Origin: Heterotrichella gracilis | Taxonomy: Eukaryota > Sar > Xanthophyceae > Tribonematales > Xanthonemataceae | Length of the DNA: 59,758 bases | Direction of reading: 5' to 3' | Assembly (NCBI GenBank): GCA_032358255.1 | Contig: JAULBX010025431.1 | Span: 1-59,758 of the forward strand | Shown: positions 22,561 to 33,298 of the stretch, piece after piece | How the letters are laid out: every line of letters starts with the position of its first letter | Position numbering within the stretch: the first letter of the stretch is position 1 | Position numbers and translations under genes: made by a program | Notes under the pieces: model-generated | Told to the model about the DNA's origin: nothing | Databases searched by the model: none | The model's input: only the letters and a program-made list of their open reading frames with translations

Positions 22561-23424
22561 ACAATTGTTTAGCAGGAAGAGCCTGTTGTACTCGCAGCGA
22601 CAACATGTGCACACCTGCACAGCAGATGCAGTTCCCATGCTTTTGGCTGGTGTCGAGCCGACTGATGAACGCTGCGTGTGCCATTGCACTCCACCTCTTG
22701 ATTACTAGTAGTGTTCCCTTTATAATGGCAGTGAGGGCTGACTTGGTTGTGTGTCAGTAACTGAAGCGTACTGCTGGCGCTGGAATCAAAGGCTGAAATA
22801 GAACCAGAAAGGGATTCTCTCCCCACGCAGGGATAACCATTGGCGGGTAAAGAAACCTCAGGTCCCACTTCCAGCCTTGGGTTCAAGCACCAGCAGAACG
22901 CATCAGTGACTGATACGACCACGTCAGTGTTCACCGCCAAAATACAGGGCACAGCTCTGGCAACCAAGGAGTGGAGGGCCATTGCACACATGCCGTTCAT
23001 CAACCGGCTCGACACCAGCCAGGCACAACACAGTCAGTTGATGGAGGCGTGGGCGGTGTCTGGTTGGATGTGGATTGGCAGTGTGCATCGTATACAAATA
23101 GTAATACAAAAATTAGCATGCAACCAACGTGCACATTGCATCACTTGTTCCAGCACTGCAGGTGACTACCTCCTGCGGTTTTCCGATGCAGACATCCACT
23201 GTCATGCCCAGCTCCAATGCTGGCTGCCCCAGTGGGTTTTTGGGATGGGGCAGCAAGCATGAAGATGATCATAGCAGAAAAGGTCTGCTACGCAAAACCA
23301 CACGAGGTAGCCACCAGTCACTTTGTGTGATATGATATTCTGTGTAAGATAATCTTGCCTGAACTTGATCACTTCCTGCGCCTTGCAGCAGCTGAGCCGC
23401 TTGCTGGGTGAAGCAGAAGCATCG

Positions 23425-23545
23425 ACTCACATGCTGCAGGCGACTCACACGCTGCAGGCTCACACGCTGCAGGCTCACACTGTACAGGCTCACACGCTGC
23501 AGGCGAGACACACTGTACAGGCTCACACGACCGCAGGTACGCTGG
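23425..23545 (-). repeat. Minisatellite built from an intron/exon boundary
   Basis: Seven or so degenerate units of CTCACACGCTGCAGG (13-18 bases, some reading CTCACACTGTACAGG). On the minus strand each unit is a CCTGCAG acceptor followed by exon-like GTGTGAG. The single-copy form is seen at 14210-14245 (copy 1 exon 3 start), and a two-unit form at 18845-18880. Confidence 0.8.
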
Positions 23546-24138
23546 AAGGTGGCGTGGGTGATGCTTAGCTTGCGCATGTGGTTAGTGAGGCTGGCCAGCA
23601 CAGCCGTGGTACACCTGCACAGTAGATATAACCAGTCAAGCACATGCCATATTAATTCTGCTCTGGTGTCCTAATGATGATTATTAATTATAATAATTAT
23701 AATAACATTCTTTATTATTATTACCCCAGATCTGGGATGAGTTTCCGGAGTGTGTGCCATCGATTTTGCTTATTGCATCCAACTGTGATTTTACGAGCAT
23801 TAATCCACGTAAACTTAAAGTTTCCACTGTTGGCAAATAAAAGACTTAGTCTATTTTTCTATGAATAATTAGCTATAGGGTAAGTGCGACTTGGGTTCAA
23901 GACTAAGTATTACTCCCTCGGGGTTTATGGCTTGCCTGTACAGGGTTTTAGGCCTGCTCCCTGTAGGACATTGGGGTTGTCTGGCTTTGCATTTGAGGCA
24001 TAGAAAAATATGCATAAATAGTGGCAACCCATGCAAGCATCATTCAAGTGAAGTGCGTGTGCTAGCAGCTGCAATTTAAAAAGGATGCGAGAACAAGGTC
24101 ACCATTATTTGTGACGATCGTAGGGGTGGCAAGGACAA

Positions 24139-24338
24139 TGACATTGGCAGAATGTGGGGCTATCTCTGCAGCATGCTCAGCCTTGGTGGCCAATCCTCAA
24201 TGCAATCTGGGTGACGACGTTGGCGGTAATCTTGCCTGTAACAGGAACGACTGCCGCCAACATTGCAGCCCAGATTGCACTTAAGATTGCCGCCAAAGCT
24301 GACCAGACCAGAGGTTGCCCCACAATCTGCCAGGGCCA
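24139..24338. repeat. Long imperfect palindrome, copy 4
   Basis: Counterpart of 19332-19500 and 21387-21539. Outer arms 24139-24170 and 24306-24338 share GGCAGAATGTGGGGC and its near complement GCCCCACAATCTGCC, with inner pairing around TTGGCGG. Confidence 0.75.
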
Positions 24339-25869
24339 CTGTCCTCGCCGCACCTCCTACCCAAACCTACCCACACCAAACCCGCCTCCATTGCCCGCTC
24401 CTGCCAGGATGTCCCTGCACCGGCCTAAAGCCTACCAGCATGCTATATCTAATTGTTTATAATCTAATGTAATAGAATGTAAAATTAGTATTGCTGATTG
24501 AGCATTAAATATACGATTATTTATACATACCTGCACCATGACCTGCGCCGGCTACCTCCGCTGCCTGCTGCTGGGTTCAGGTCAGCCACAAACGACGACA
24601 AACTCATTGTACTATGTTCGTGGAACACCTGGACCTGCCAGAAAGTCCCAACGGACGAAGTACATGAGGTCATCATCGTTTGTGGCTGGCCTGAACCCCG
24701 CTGACAACAGGAGGGCCTGAATCTTGCCAATGCCCCCGCTCAACTCCCGCTGGCTTGCGGCCAGCTAACGGATCCTGAGCAATGTGGTCTGCCATTTCTG
24801 ACTGCCGACCGGGTCCAAAGGCGGTGTTACTCTGCAGTGCACGTGTGGCGAGCTCATCTCGCAGCCACTTGAGGCTGGGCTCCAAGTCATTCATTAAGAT
24901 ACAAGCCATCCCTAAGCAAATAAATGGGCAATACATGAGGACAACAGCCAAGGCTCCCAAAATGCATGACCATCAACCTGGCATTGTCTGACCGCATTTC
25001 AGTACACTGCTGGACATTGATTGCTGATGTGCTATGCATGATGAAGTGAAGGATGCTTATAGGCAGATGCTTCAGTTTCAATGAATGTAAATTGCAGTCC
25101 TAATATCAAATGTCAATATCATGTCAAGAGGGGGGGAAGGCTAGAAGGTTGAATGTGCACATGGGAGGCACATGGGAGCGACTTGTGAAGGGCAGCTCAT
25201 GACAACGGATAAGAGTTAGGCACGCGCCTTCAGGAGAACAACCCTGTTACGCTCAGATGCACGCACGAAAAAATTGCTGCCCTCACTGGCGCTCAGCAAT
25301 GCTCAGCAAAATTTTGGCAAGTGCATCTGAGAGCAACAGGGTTGGTCTACTGGAGATGGATGTCTAACTCTTATCTCTAGTCATAGGCTGCCAGCTTCCT
25401 GCCTGCCCGTAAACTGTACTGCTGCTACCCAAAAGGCGTACCAGAGGGGGCAGGGCGCCAGCAGCATCCCCGCACTGCACCCAACCTGCCAAAAACTACC
25501 AACTTGAAGAAAGAAGGAAACCTTACTGGACCAACCCTGCCATGTTGTTGTGGAGCGCTGCTGCAGCCCGCGGCTGGCGCTTGCTCCTGAGGACTGCACC
25601 ACCACAGCCAGCCCATGGGCATCAAGGAGGTAGAAACCCGCTGCGATTGGGACTCCTCCTGTAGGGGAGGATCCTCGAGTCCCAAACACAGCGGGTTCTT
25701 GACCTGCTTGATGCGCGTGCGCTGGCTGTGGTGGTGCAGTCAGCCATTTGCTCTCAGGCGCTCCTTGGTTGGATGCGCCTGCAGCCGTTGCAGCGCCTTA
25801 ACCAGTGGCACTCGGCCGAATGCCATGGAGATGCACAGTTGGGTCACGTCCTCCAGCGGCTGCAAAGGG

Positions 25870-27510
25870 GCGAGAGAAATTTCCAAAACTAGATTTTATG
25901 TGCTTCTAAACTTGGGAGGTGTCAAAGATGTATAAGATTTATATTTAGAAGTGCATGTATGAATGCCCCAAAACAGTTACTGATCTATTAAAAACTGCAT
26001 TTACAAGTGCCCTATATTTGAGTTTTATGTAATAGTTATTACAACTCACTGAGTGTTGCAATTGACAGTCAGCGGCAGTCAAGGCTTGTGTGGGTGTGCA
26101 TGCAGCAATTATGCACTAACAGCAAGCAGCAATTATGCACAGTAACAGCATGCTATGAACCCTACACATACACCCTGTGCAGAAAACCTGAGCCCTTAGT
26201 GCCAAACCCTCGTCATCTAATCCCCCAACCTTGAACCCTCAAGTTGCCAATCAAAGCTCAAACCTAACCCCTGCCACCCTGAATTCTTCACCCTACTTTG
26301 ATCTCGATGTAAGGGGCCTGGCAACTCTGAACCTCGGCTGTTACCCACCCTTCAAAACATGACATCCAAGTCCTGAAACCCCACCACCACTGTCCTCTCA
26401 TGGGATCAAATCCTCTCCCTGCAACCTCAAACACCCTGAACCTATCTGATTCAGCGCCAACTACGCTATAAGCTCACAACCCCAAAGGGTTTACCCAATG
26501 GCCAAAAGCTACAAACGCCAACAAAGAAGGGCAGTGTAGGCAAGGGAACGGTGGACACGATGGTCTTGCTTTTAATTGCAGTGCATAACGCTGCAAAATG
26601 AAGGTTGTAGGGGCGTTCGGCACTGCCGGCCCATGGGCGTTGGATGTAGGGATGTAGAGTTTTGGATGTAGGGTTTAGGGTTACCGGGCCCCTCCTTTGC
26701 AAGCCACACCACCCACCTTCTTGGAGGCGACGAGGGTGGGGTATCCGACAACATGGGTCAATGAAGGCCCTACATCGCGGCGGTTGGCAGCACCGGTACC
26801 TGCGAGGGGTGCAGGCAACTCGTCACACACCAAATCACACACCTCCAGAGCTGCACAATAATTATTCCTGGGCTCACAAGTGCAACAGTTCCGGAGCCTG
26901 CCCTGCCCTCGAACCCCACCAGCCCTGGACTCTTATTGCGGCCTAGGTAACATGCAACTACAGTTGGCGTGTGGCCGCTGTCGGAGTAGGGACCCCTCCG
27001 GCAGCTTGCAAAAATGACTGTGACCGCATAGATACATAGGGGGGTGAAGCACGCTACCTGCGATACGCTGCAGACTCTCCTTCAACAACCTCTGGTCTTG
27101 GGAGCTTTCAAGGGGAATACCCGCACGGTGCAAGGCCACGCCAAGCTATCTCGCCCACTGCTGACCCTGAAAGAGCAGCCGCTGAGCGCCCAAGCACTTT
27201 CTTGGCCGCTTCCACTGGAACTGGTTGCAGGCACCGGTGGCCCCAGCAGGTGCGGCACCAGGAGCTCGTCAGGGCTTTCTGGAGCGCCTGGTTTGGGCGT
27301 CCCATTCACTACAGAACAAGGGGGCGCTGGTGCACGCCCTTGCACTCGCACAAACCACTTCCAACTGCTGAAATGCACACTCAGAAACTTTCTGCTGGTG
27401 CTGCACACTCCACAGGATTGTTTTGAGAATAATACGTGCAAAGAAACGGGGTGTACGGTAGTCAGCCAAAATGAAAGTTTTTTTACAAGAAAAGTCTCCA
27501 CACCCAATTA
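25870..27510 (-). repeat. 5' flank of the duplicated unit, best-preserved copy
   Basis: Matches 15950-16640 in block order and contains splice-like pieces on the minus strand: a possible 35-base microexon RLLKESLQRIAG (about 27110-27075) and open frames such as 27305-27108 (KKVLGRSAAALSG). These may be the missing 5' exons of the ARM gene family. No complete model could be built. 26000-26500 is a C-rich stretch with CCCTAA-like words and no visible gene. Confidence 0.45.
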
Positions 27511-27927
27511 AACCTTTTAATGAAAAACCATCGCGAATCTACACCACTAATAAGATGTAAAAACAGACAAATAACCAAATTATAACATACTGTAATTATG
27601 CCGTACCACGTTCTCCTTTTTTTTATAATGCAGCAAGTAACTGTTGCAGTAGAGTCCCGCTGATGGGCACAATGCGACCCACAGCCGTTTCCTTTCACGT
27701 GTGCATCAAGGGGATCACCCATCCATCCAGTGTGCGTTGCACTTTCCAGATGGTGCCACCACCCTCAGTAGGGGTAATGGTACAGCTACAATAATGGTAA
27801 TGGGGTTGAGGAAGGAAATAAGAACCCTAACCCTAGACCCTAGGGTATTTAGGACCCCTCCGCCCCATTTCTTATGCCGCCCCTTGGGCTGGCGCTCTAT
27901 CCTTCTCCTTATTCTGAACCCTAAACT
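27511..27927. other. Spacer and SDR 3' region
   Basis: Between the end of the duplicated block and the SDR stop codon. Contains an AT-rich stretch (27520-27640), a GGTAATGG microrepeat near 27770-27800 and a CCCTAACCCTAGACCCTAG run at 27825-27845. No gene seen. Confidence 0.4.
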
Positions 27928-30719
27928 CTATCCCTCCCTGCTGTACTTCAGCCCCAGCAGCCCAAATCGCTTCATCATGGTCCCCTTGATGTACCAGGGT
28001 GCAAGGAACATCTGCACCAGGCCACAGAAAGTGAACAGCCACGCCTTGCCACCCACAATCAGCTTGTCGGGGACCTTGGTAGTCCCCATGGCAGCAACAA
28101 TTTCTTCGGCAACCTGGTCAGCAGATTGGATCCCCGGGATTTGCTGCGACATGTTCATTCGGTCCTTGACCTTGTCGGCGATGCTGCGGTAGAGGGAGGT
28201 GGGGCTGTAGTAGCGCTGCGTGTCTGTGTGCTGCATGCCCTTGTCAGACAGGGAGGTCTTGATGGCGCCTGCGTGCATTGGGAGGGTCTTAGGGTTTGGC
28301 GTTTAGGGTTTGGGGACAGGGCACCTACTTGCATCAGCAGGACTGAGTGTTAAGAGGTTTGAAAGCACCTCTAGCAATAGGCTACTGGTACCAGCAAGAT
28401 ATAAACTTCAGGTTGTGGGCGTGCTGCATGTCCTTGTCACACAATGAGGTCTTGATGGCGCCTGCGTGCACCGAACTCCGTGGTCTTAGGGTTTGAGGGC
28501 TAGGGTTTAGGGTGTTGAGGGCACCCGCTAACACCAGCAGGACATACAGGTTCAGGGTTTAGGGCATGTGCTTGCGTCAGCACGAATCGTACTGCCGTAT
28601 AAAATAATTTAGAGCTGAACAGGATATTAGGGTTGACAGGGTTGAAGGATTTAATGCACCTGCTTGCACCTCCAGGAACCTAACCCCCAATGGCTCCACC
28701 TCCATGCATAGGACTTCAGTCAGAGTGTGCAGCCCACCCTTGGGTTTAGGGTTTAAGGGTTTTACGTTGAAGGTCTAGGGTTTTCAACCCACCTGCTTGC
28801 ACCAGCAGCACCTTCACCCCCAATGGCTCCACCTCCATGCGCAGCGCTTCAGTCAGGGAGTGCAGCCCATTCATGGGTTTAGGGTTCTAGGGTATTGTGT
28901 GAATGTCTAGGGTTTTCAACCCACCTGCTTGCACCAGCAGCACCTTCACCCCCAATGGCTCCACCTCCATGCGCAGTGCTTCAGTCAGGGAGTGCAGCCC
29001 ATTCATGGGTTTAGGGTTCTAGGGTATTTGTGTGAAATGTCTAGGGTTTTCAACCCACCTGCTTGCACCAGCAGCACCTTGACCCCCAGCGGCTCCACCT
29101 CCATGCGCAGCGCTTCAGTCAGGGAGTGCAGCGCGGCCTTAGAGGCAGAATACGCCCCTCCAAATGGCGTGGTCAGGTTGGCTGACACGCTGCCGATGTT
29201 GACCACCATCCCGCCCCCTTGCTTGGCCATGTGGGGCAGTACTGCTTGCACCACCCGCACCACCCCATACACGTTCACGTTGAACAAGCCCTGCATATCC
29301 TGGAGGGGCATCTCGGCAATGGGCCCTGTGGCGATCATCCCTGCATGGCAAAAAATATTGTAAATTGGCAGTTTGGTGGTAATATGGAATGGCAATATGT
29401 AAGTATCTGCATTCCAGCTTGTAGCCATATCAGCAGGCCTGGGTATGCCTCACCCCAGTCCTTGAGCCAAGGCTTGTCTGACACTGCTTACAGGGTCGCC
29501 GATGGTGGCCACCCAGTCGTGGCAACATGTGGTTTGGACAAAATACAAAAAACCCTTGCCTGCGTTGTTGACCACGATGTCCACCCTGCCCTCTGCAGCC
29601 ACAATGGCTGCAATGGCTGCCTTGACAGAATCATCCGAGACCACATCCAGCGCTAGGGTTTTGATGCCGTCCTCCTGCATACCCTTGAGGGCGGTCAGCT
29701 TGCGTGCAGAGGCGTACACGGTGTAGGCGCGGGTGCCTTCGGGGGTGAGCTTGGAGTGGAGGGCATACACCAGCGCGTGGCCTAGGCCCGAGGAGCAGCC
29801 TGTGACCTGCAGCAGAGTTTTTAGGGTTTTGTAAGGGTTTGTAAGAGTATCGGCAGAGGTGAGGTTGGAGTGGAGGGCATACACCAGCGCTTGGCCTAGG
29901 CCCGAGGAGCAGCCTGTGACCTGCAGCAGGGTTTTCATGGTTTTGTAAGGGTTATGCGGGTTATATAAGGGTGTCAGCAGGGGTCCTTTGATCGCACAAG
30001 TGGGGCTGGCGTTTGCAAACCTGTCCTGTGTTCAACCCTGCAAAGAGGTTCACACACTCAGCAACGCTGCAAGGCCTGCCAAATCAGGTTTGGGCGGGAT
30101 AAGCTGCGCAAGGGCGTGGCCTGGGCCTGAGGAGCTCGTGACCTGCGGCACAGAATGGGAGGGTGACGGGAGGGCGCAAAGAGTGGAGCTGGTCGATGGA
30201 CTAGGGTTTAGGGTTTGGGTGTCGGGCGGACGCAAGAGCGGAGCTGGCGTGCTTGACCTGTGCTGTGTTAAGCCTACACATATACAGGCTTTGCATTTGA
30301 AGGCCTGCCAAGGCAGATCTGGTTGGCGCAAAGTTGGGTAAATTCTGTTACCTCCGGGCTACTCTGACTGTGCAATTAAGAAGCATGTATTGAACGGGTG
30401 CATAATGCCCTCACAGACTAAGGAGGCATCAGACAGCACCAAGAGCAACAACTGGGCATTGCACCAAAATAGCTTCTGAGAGGGCAACGCTACCAGGCAA
30501 GCTTGAGGGCCAACCACAGGCCAACCCCTGAGGGGACTGAGGAAAGTCGGGGGACTGGGGGGAGTCACGGCCATGCGTTGTGACACTTGCGTTGCGCACT
30601 GTTTTCAGAGATCGGCTGCCAAGTCCTGGTATTTTTCCAAGGCAACAGTTGACGGTATAGGTACCGAGGTGTGCCAGGGGTTGCCCTGACAAACGCACCA
30701 GCACAACTTTTGGCGCCAT
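27928..30719 (-). CDS. Short-chain dehydrogenase/reductase, AYR1-like (1-acyl-DHAP reductase family)
   Basis: NAD(P)H-dependent classical SDR. Four exons: 30719-30699, 29806-29560, 29340-29059 and 28268-27928, giving 296 aa, the same length class as yeast Ayr1 (297 aa). The first coding exon is only 21 bases (MAPKVVL) and joins in phase to VTGCSSGLG. The nucleotide-binding motif TGxxxGxG is at 9-16 and NNAG at 87-90. The active site is Asn112, Ser140, Tyr153 and Lys157 (YSASK). The C-terminal ~50 residues are hydrophobic (KAWLFTFCGLVQMFLAPWYI), as in membrane-associated Ayr1-type enzymes of ER or lipid droplets. Intron 2 seems to start GCAAGG and end CAG, a GC-AG intron. All three introns carry copies of neighbouring exon edges. 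The exact substrate is inferred, not shown. Confidence 0.87.
28255..28475 (-). repeat. Duplicated start of SDR exon 4
   Basis: The first ~50 bases of exon 4 with its acceptor (from 28268 downwards) recur at about 28421-28470: both contain CTTGATGGCGCCTGCGTGCA, and the upstream intron parts hold GTCTTAGGGTTT-like words. The distal copy has substitutions. Confidence 0.85.
28655..29140 (-). repeat. 133-bp tandem array of SDR exon 3 end plus intron
   Basis: Four units: ACCTGCTTGC occurs at 28658, 28791, 28923 and 29057 (periods 133, 132, 134). Each unit is about 70 bases of exon 3 with its GT donor plus about 60 bases of intron containing GGGTTTAGGGTTC-like sequence. The unit at 29057 is the functional exon end. 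The two middle units are almost identical to each other; the outermost (28658) is the most decayed. Two more units are at 16.7 kb. Confidence 0.93.
29740..30155 (-). repeat. Three copies of the start of SDR exon 2
   Basis: The acceptor and first ~60 bases of exon 2 (functional boundary at 29806) are repeated at 29920 (114 bases upstream, nearly identical, including the start of the TTTTAGGGTTTTG-type spacer) and, much decayed, near 30143 (GGCCTGAGGAGCTCGTGACCT). Both extra copies retain an AG at the boundary. Confidence 0.88.
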
Positions 30720-32242
30720 CGTAACGCTTCTTGCCCTATATTTCCAGCGGTGCCGATCGCGAGCAAGGTTGGGATGGTCGAGCGAAGAACGACTGGGTCA
30801 CAGTTGCTATGCGGTTGTCAGCTGGGAAGTGCGCTGGGACACTCAGAGACATATGCATGCATGCATCTTGCAATTTACAAACCCAAGATGGACAACCTAT
30901 CTGTAGCTGGGTCCACAAATAAACTGCTTGTCTACAGGGTGCTAAAAATTTTGCGGGACACAGTACCATGCTTTACTACACTTGGTGGTATCACGTTTTC
31001 ACACATAATTGTCTAATTTAAACCGAAACCCACTCGAAATAAAAATATATTAAATAATACGGCATGCCATCCACTCCAAAACGTTGTTCTAACAGCTCGT
31101 ATATGAGAATCATACAGGAAACGATGGATAAGGTGGGAACTCGGTCGATAACCGTCACAGCACCTGCATGCATGCGTGCTCAAAGCTATCCACCGTCGTG
31201 TTCAGATTGCAACTCGCTGTTCAAACCACCAAGCTGGTCGACCTCCGCCTCATCACACGGCTGCAATCCAAATACATCATAAGGATCTGCTGTCTCAGTA
31301 CCAGTACAAACTGGATGTATTGGTGGGTGCTGGTGGGCGCTGGTGAGTACAACAGTGCATGCGCACCATGTATGCATTCATGCCATCCACAGTGGAACCC
31401 AACTTGAATTAGCCCGGCCTCCATGGCAGTAGCATGCTATTTGCCTAGCTTTATATGTGATGCAGCGCGCTGTACATCAAAGATGCAGATCGTTTCTTCG
31501 TTTCCCGTTTCTTTCAGGCTCTTGGTCCATGGTTTGAACCTTGGGGCACCACTGCGGTGCCACACCAACCTCTCAGTCTCGATCAATGCTTTTCTCCTAC
31601 AGTCTTAGTTGCTGCTGTGTGACAAACCTTGTGTGTGTAGCACTTTCTCAAGGGTATTGTTAGGGTATTTTTGCCATGCCCATGTGGCTCCTCACACCCT
31701 CCTACCCACCCACCATAGAAGTCTCAACAACCGTCCTGTCTGTTTCCGTGACCAGTGGTAGGGTGCAATTGATTTCGCGCCTGCCTCCGTTTCTAAGTCA
31801 GGGTGTCATGGACTTGAACCTGAACATTCCCTCTGCCCAAGCTCAGGCTGTGCAGAGGCTGGGACACCACCCTCTGATAGGGACACCATGGTCAACGCGG
31901 CAGTTGCCTATACTTGTCTGTGTGGTTCTGCTTTGTTGGCGTTGCGCCCTTCTGGCTGGGGTGTGTAAAGCCAGTCTGCAGGTGTTGCTCTCTCATCATT
32001 GTCGCTTAGCGAAGTGTCCACAAGATGGGCCACCTTGCAAGTGCGGGGGGCCAGATGCTGAGGCACTTGTGTTGTGCAGGCGTGCAGCAGGCAGCATGGC
32101 AGGCTCCAGACCTATCACAGCACATGGCGGTACCTCGTTAGCCCAAGCCCCGCCGGCCCAATCGCTATGGTGGTAACTCCTACAACCTGCAGGGGCGACA
32201 GATTGGGTATACTGTGGTAGGGGACATAGCTAGTGGCCCAGT
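30720..32242. other. Divergent spacer, SDR to GT10 gene
   Basis: About 1.5 kb between two divergent start codons. It includes an open stretch at 31676-32176 (166 codons) with no recognisable domain, which I do not call a gene. ATGCATGCATGC words occur at 30853 and 31166. No RNA gene seen. Confidence 0.35.
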
Positions 32243-33298
32243 ATGCCGGATTTTGCTAGCAGGGCGCCACCGCTTTTCCGCTGTGGCTCGTTGCGCTTGC
32301 TTGTGGCGTCATGTGTTGTTGCACTTGCCATGGTTGCAGCCGCACCCTTGGGGGAACCCCTAAGGGTTCACTTTGTGGGCTTCTGGGGAGGTGGCTCGAC
32401 GCCTTTCATGCAATGGCTGAACTACCTTTTCAGTGACGAGTACTCGTTTACGTTGTTGAGCGAGACCCCGGACGTTGTCAACGCGTCGACGGTTGACATT
32501 GTGTTTACAAATGGTGGTGTTTATAGACACAATGTGCACGCCCTGGAGCCGTTGCCAAGATTTGGAGACGATGTGATCAGGATTTTGTTCAGCGGGGAAT
32601 GGATTGAGGATGAGATGGACAGCCTCACAGAGAATTTCGACCTTTACCTGGGTTTTGAGTGGACGAACCACCCCAAGCACGTGCGCTTTCCTCTATGGCT
32701 GTGGTATTATGCCGATTTGGTACACACCAACATACTCGACAGCGTCTTCGGGTTCAGGTTGATTTCAGACAACGGGGCATCACTGATCGCACGGCATGGA
32801 GGGCACGAAAACATTCGAGGCGTGATTTACAACCATTTGACTTCTCGTGGCACACAAGTACACTGTCCTTCCAAATTTATGCATAATGTTCCAGGGCTCC
32901 CTGGCAGCGAATTACATGGAGAGGCAAAGAATAACATTACAGCCAAGTTGGCATTTGTTAGCAAATACCAATTCACTATTTGCACCGAAAACTCCAACCA
33001 CCATGGATATGTCACAGAAAAGCTTTTCCAGGCGTTTCATGCAGGCGCGATACCCATTTACTGGGGAAACCCCGACCCGGAGCCAGGCATATTAGATCCC
33101 GGTAGCATTTTGCTCTTTGATCCTAGGAATACTTCGAGTTTTGACGAAAAATTCGACAACATTCTTGCAAACAAAACTGCATTCCTCAACCAGCCAATTT
33201 TTCTGGATAGTGCGTACGACAACATTCAGGCCATGTTTGCAAAATTCACGGCGCAAGTTGGAGGGTTGTTACGGACCAGGTTTCCGCGTGGGCCCTAG
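32243..33298 (+). CDS. Glycosyltransferase family 10 (alpha-1,3-fucosyltransferase-like), intronless
   Basis: Predicted transfer of fucose from GDP-fucose to a glycan in the secretory pathway. A single 351-codon frame with no introns. Residues ~15-35 form a hydrophobic signal anchor (LLVASCVVALAMVAAA), giving the type II topology usual for Golgi transferases. The GT10 signature is at about 246-275: FTICTENSNHHGYVTEKL followed by FHAGAIPIYWGNP. The length matches bacterial and lower-eukaryote GT10 catalytic domains, shorter than animal enzymes with long stems. Asn-X-Ser/Thr sites are present (for example NAST, NITA). Every other well-supported gene in the window has two or more introns, so this gene may have come by horizontal transfer or retroposition; its A+T content is also higher. 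Its 3' end is duplicated in the flank. Confidence 0.9.
   Translation: MPDFASRAPPLFRCGSLRLLVASCVVALAMVAAAPLGEPLRVHFVGFWGGGSTPFMQWLNYLFSDEYSFTLLSETPDVVNASTVDIVFTNGGVYRHNVHALEPLPRFGDDVIRILFSGEWIEDEMDSLTENFDLYLGFEWTNHPKHVRFPLWLWYYADLVHTNILDSVFGFRLISDNGASLIARHGGHENIRGVIYNHLTSRGTQVHCPSKFMHNVPGLPGSELHGEAKNNITAKLAFVSKYQFTICTENSNHHGYVTEKLFQAFHAGAIPIYWGNPDPEPGILDPGSILLFDPRNTSSFDEKFDNILANKTAFLNQPIFLDSAYDNIQAMFAKFTAQVGGLLRTRFPRGP

Larger units (their letters stand above)
22375..25870 (-). pseudogene. Broken copy 4 of the ARM-like gene unit
   Basis: Order: exon-5-like (22380-22620), exon-4-like (22640-22930), exon-3-like (23110-23240), exon-2-like (24585-24890) and a decayed ARM exon (25230-25865, ending in the same GGCTGCAAAGGGGCG boundary as 15942). 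Many frameshifts and stops are visible, for example in the ARM exon near 25300-25560. Its 5' flank at 25870-27460 is the best-preserved copy of that region. The copy holds a perfect 16-base hairpin (22499-22560), a palindrome (24139-24338) and a minisatellite (23425-23540). Confidence 0.72.

Noticed and set aside
27108-27305. Independent gene on the minus strand in the duplicated 5' flank
   Set aside because: Open frame is short, contained in a repeated region, and the partner copy at 16.4 kb is broken; kept only as a possible 5' exon of the ARM family.
28655-29140. Introner or MITE family as the source of the SDR repeats
   Set aside because: The unit is host exon plus its own intron, with no terminal inverted repeats or target duplications; dispersal is limited to one other site in view.
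31676-32176. 166-codon open stretch upstream of the GT10 gene
   Set aside because: No recognisable domain, uneven composition, no splice support; most likely chance in a G+C-rich spacer.
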